From Pseudotabrizicola sp. (GTDB lineage Bacteria > Pseudomonadota > Alphaproteobacteria > Rhodobacterales > Rhodobacteraceae): DNA of 36,485 nt. Shown piece by piece: positions 34,973-36,485 of this stretch. Numbering within the stretch: position 1 is the stretch's first letter; every line of letters begins with the position of its first letter. Under the pieces are notes generated by a model. That model saw only the letters and a program-made list of their open reading frames with translations. It had not been told where the DNA came from and did not search any database. A program made the position numbers and the translations under genes. The stretch is from contig NZ_JAUSNR010000045.1 of NCBI RefSeq assembly GCF_030656345.1, forward strand, positions 1 through 36,485. Reading direction: 5' to 3'.

Positions 34973-36297
34973 GCCAAGACACCGAAGACCTCGCCACCCG
35001 TCTTGCAGCCCTTGAAGGTGCGACCGGCAAGCGGCGCGCGCGCGGCAGTGCCAGCGTTCTGACAGCCCTTCTCGGGGTCAGCGGGATCGCCACGCTTGGC
35101 GGTGTGATGTGGATCGCGCTGCAACCCAAGCCCGAAGCCATGCTGGTGACCGCCGCCCCGGATGAGTTCCAGACCCTCGGCTCAGGCTTCGGCGATCTGG
35201 CACCGATGCGCCAGCCCGATCCGCCACCCGCCCCGGACCCGGTCGAGACCGGCCCGTCCAGCGCCGAGCTTGCACTGATGGAGAGCCTCGCAACCCTGCG
35301 GGCCGAACTGGAAGAGCTGCGCGCGCGTCCGACCGAGGTGCCCGATGATCGCACCGAGGCCGCAATTGCCGATCTGACCGCCCAGATCGCGGCGCTCCAA
35401 TCGGCATCGACCGAGGCGCAGCGTACGCTGGAACGCCAGCTGACCGAACGCGACCGCCAGCTTGACCAGTTGCGCATGGAGCTTGAGGTCGCACGCCTCA
35501 CCCCACCTTCGCCCGCCCGGATCGGACCTGACGAGGAGGAACTGCGTCTGGCCGAACTCGAGCGCCGTCGCCTTGCCGAGGCCGAAGCGCAGGCCGCGCG
35601 TGTGGCCTCGCCGATGATCGCCTGGTCCGGAGCCGGACAGGCCGCTGATCGCGGCGATGCGCAGGAGCAGGCGCGGCTCAGCGCGGACGAGGCCTTCGTA
35701 CGCGCTGGCGCAAGGCCCGCGCCGGTGACACGGGCCGAGGTGATCGTGAACCCGTCGCACACGGTTGTGCAGGGCACGATGATCCAGGCCGTGACCGAAA
35801 CAGCCCTGGACAGCACTTTGCCCGGCGCGATCCGGGCCATTGTCTCGGAGGATGTGCATTCCTTCGACGGCAGCCGCGTCCTGATCCCGCGTGGGGCACG
35901 GCTGATTGGGCGGTATCGCTCTGATGTCGCGCTCGCGCAGTCACGCGTCATGGTGGCCTGGGACCGGATCATCCTGCCCGACAACCAGACCGTGGAGATC
36001 AGCGCCTTTGGAGGCGACGAGCTCGGCCGCACCGGCACCACCGGTTTTGTCGACACGCGCTTCACGCAGCGCTTCGGATCGGCCGCGCTCATCTCGCTCA
36101 TCGGGGCGCTGCCATCGGTCGCGGCAGGCCAGATCGAGGACACAACAACTGCAGGTGCTGCGCGCGATGTCTCGGGCGATCTGCGCGACGCGACCCAAGG
36201 CGTGATGCAGGACTATCTCGCGATCCGCCCCGTGATCCATGTCGATCAGGGCACCCGGATCACGGTCATGGTCGACCGCGATCTGGAGATCTTCTGA
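34969..36297 (+). CDS. virB10: Type IV secretion protein VirB10
   Basis: A 442-residue protein starting at 34969. A cytoplasmic tail of ~30 residues, one membrane helix ('VLTALLGVSGIATLGGVMWIAL'), a Pro-rich and coiled-coil segment (about 75-180), and a C-terminal TrbI/VirB10 beta-barrel domain follow ('TALDSTLPGAIRAIVSEDVHS', 'VLIPRGARLIGRY', 'GTRITVMVDRDLEIF'). VirB10 spans both membranes and senses ATP use in the channel. It overlaps virB9 by four bases. Confidence 0.95.
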   Translation: MSQDTEDLATRLAALEGATGKRRARGSASVLTALLGVSGIATLGGVMWIALQPKPEAMLVTAAPDEFQTLGSGFGDLAPMRQPDPPPAPDPVETGPSSAELALMESLATLRAELEELRARPTEVPDDRTEAAIADLTAQIAALQSASTEAQRTLERQLTERDRQLDQLRMELEVARLTPPSPARIGPDEEELRLAELERRRLAEAEAQAARVASPMIAWSGAGQAADRGDAQEQARLSADEAFVRAGARPAPVTRAEVIVNPSHTVVQGTMIQAVTETALDSTLPGAIRAIVSEDVHSFDGSRVLIPRGARLIGRYRSDVALAQSRVMVAWDRIILPDNQTVEISAFGGDELGRTGTTGFVDTRFTQRFGSAALISLIGALPSVAAGQIEDTTTAGAARDVSGDLRDATQGVMQDYLAIRPVIHVDQGTRITVMVDRDLEIF

Positions 36298-36298
36298 C

Positions 36299-36485
36299 AT
36301 GGCAGCAAGCTATCTCGAAGCCTCGCTCGACCGGCTGGGCGCGCACGTGCAACGCGACGACACGATCGAGATCTGCATCAACCCCGACGGGAAGGTCTGG
36401 GGCGAATTCCAGGGCGATCATTTCATGCGAGGTCTCGGCAACCCGCTTACCCAGACCGAGATCAAGGACCTCGGCAACCAGATCG
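36299..36485 (+). CDS. virB11: Type IV secretion ATPase VirB11 (N-terminal part)
   Basis: Starts at ATG 36299, one base after virB10, and is cut by the end of the window after about 62 residues. The visible N-terminal part ('ASYLEASLDRLGAHVQRDD', 'TIEICINPDGKVWGE') matches the N-terminal domain of VirB11-type hexameric ATPases, which power pilus and substrate steps. The ATP-binding motifs lie beyond the window. Confidence 0.82.
   Translation, partial: MAASYLEASLDRLGAHVQRDDTIEICINPDGKVWGEFQGDHFMRGLGNPLTQTEIKDLGNQI

Overview
The window looks like part of a conjugative element (large plasmid or integrative conjugative element) of an alphaproteobacterium, most likely a member of the Rhodobacteraceae. 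This rests on the high G+C content, the HvrA-type H-NS-like protein, a VirB-type type IV secretion operon, and the style of the accessory genes. No rRNA, tRNA, CRISPR array or recognisable insertion sequence was seen.

Layout. (1) 107-5418, element backbone: an HTH protein, an excisionase-type HTH antitoxin with an overlapping PIN-domain toxin, a second HTH protein, a small exported protein, ssb and an H-NS-like nucleoid protein. (2) 5515-26755, a metal-resistance cargo of about 21 kb. It starts with chrB-chrA (chrA carries an apparent 1-base frameshift). Next come cueR-copA facing copZ-DUF305-cytochrome c-membrane protein, with two back-to-back MerR/CueR-type promoters between them. A very tightly packed leftward operon follows (21132 to 12835). 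It encodes a CuA-type oxidase subunit II with a His-rich insert, a ba3-like oxidase subunit I that has lost the high-spin heme histidine, a small membrane protein, a second copper-type P1B ATPase, a DUF2933 protein, a beta-propeller protein, a Met-rich secreted protein, a 34-residue membrane peptide, a DUF302 protein and two membrane proteins. Last, a pair of related small Cys/His exported proteins flanks a divergent region with a perfect FNR-type site. The rightward arm continues with a CueO/CopA-type multicopper oxidase, a c-type cytochrome, an L,D-transpeptidase, a YtkA-like protein, a CPTC membrane protein and a ferric-reductase-like membrane protein. (3) 26879-36485, backbone again: a small exported protein, a conserved hypothetical protein, and a VirB operon (transglycosylase, virB2, virB3, virB4, small lipoprotein, transglycosylase with VirB5-like ends, virB5, virB8, virB9, virB10 and the start of virB11).

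How it works together. CueR would sense cytoplasmic Cu(I) and switch on the exporter CopA and the CopZ chaperone. Periplasmic proteins (multicopper oxidase, DUF305, Met- and His-rich proteins, cytochromes) would oxidise, bind or pass on copper. The oxidase-like operon, with its own P-type ATPase, looks like a copper-linked membrane electron-transfer complex. The VirB operon would build the mating channel. A nearly identical 23-base element stands upstream of two backbone genes on either side of the cargo. This suggests one element-encoded regulator and confirms that the two backbone parts belong together.

Most novel candidates: the oxidase-like complex with tyrosines at the high-spin heme and one CuB ligand position, the shared 23-base backbone element, and the transglycosylase that shares both ends with its VirB5 neighbour.
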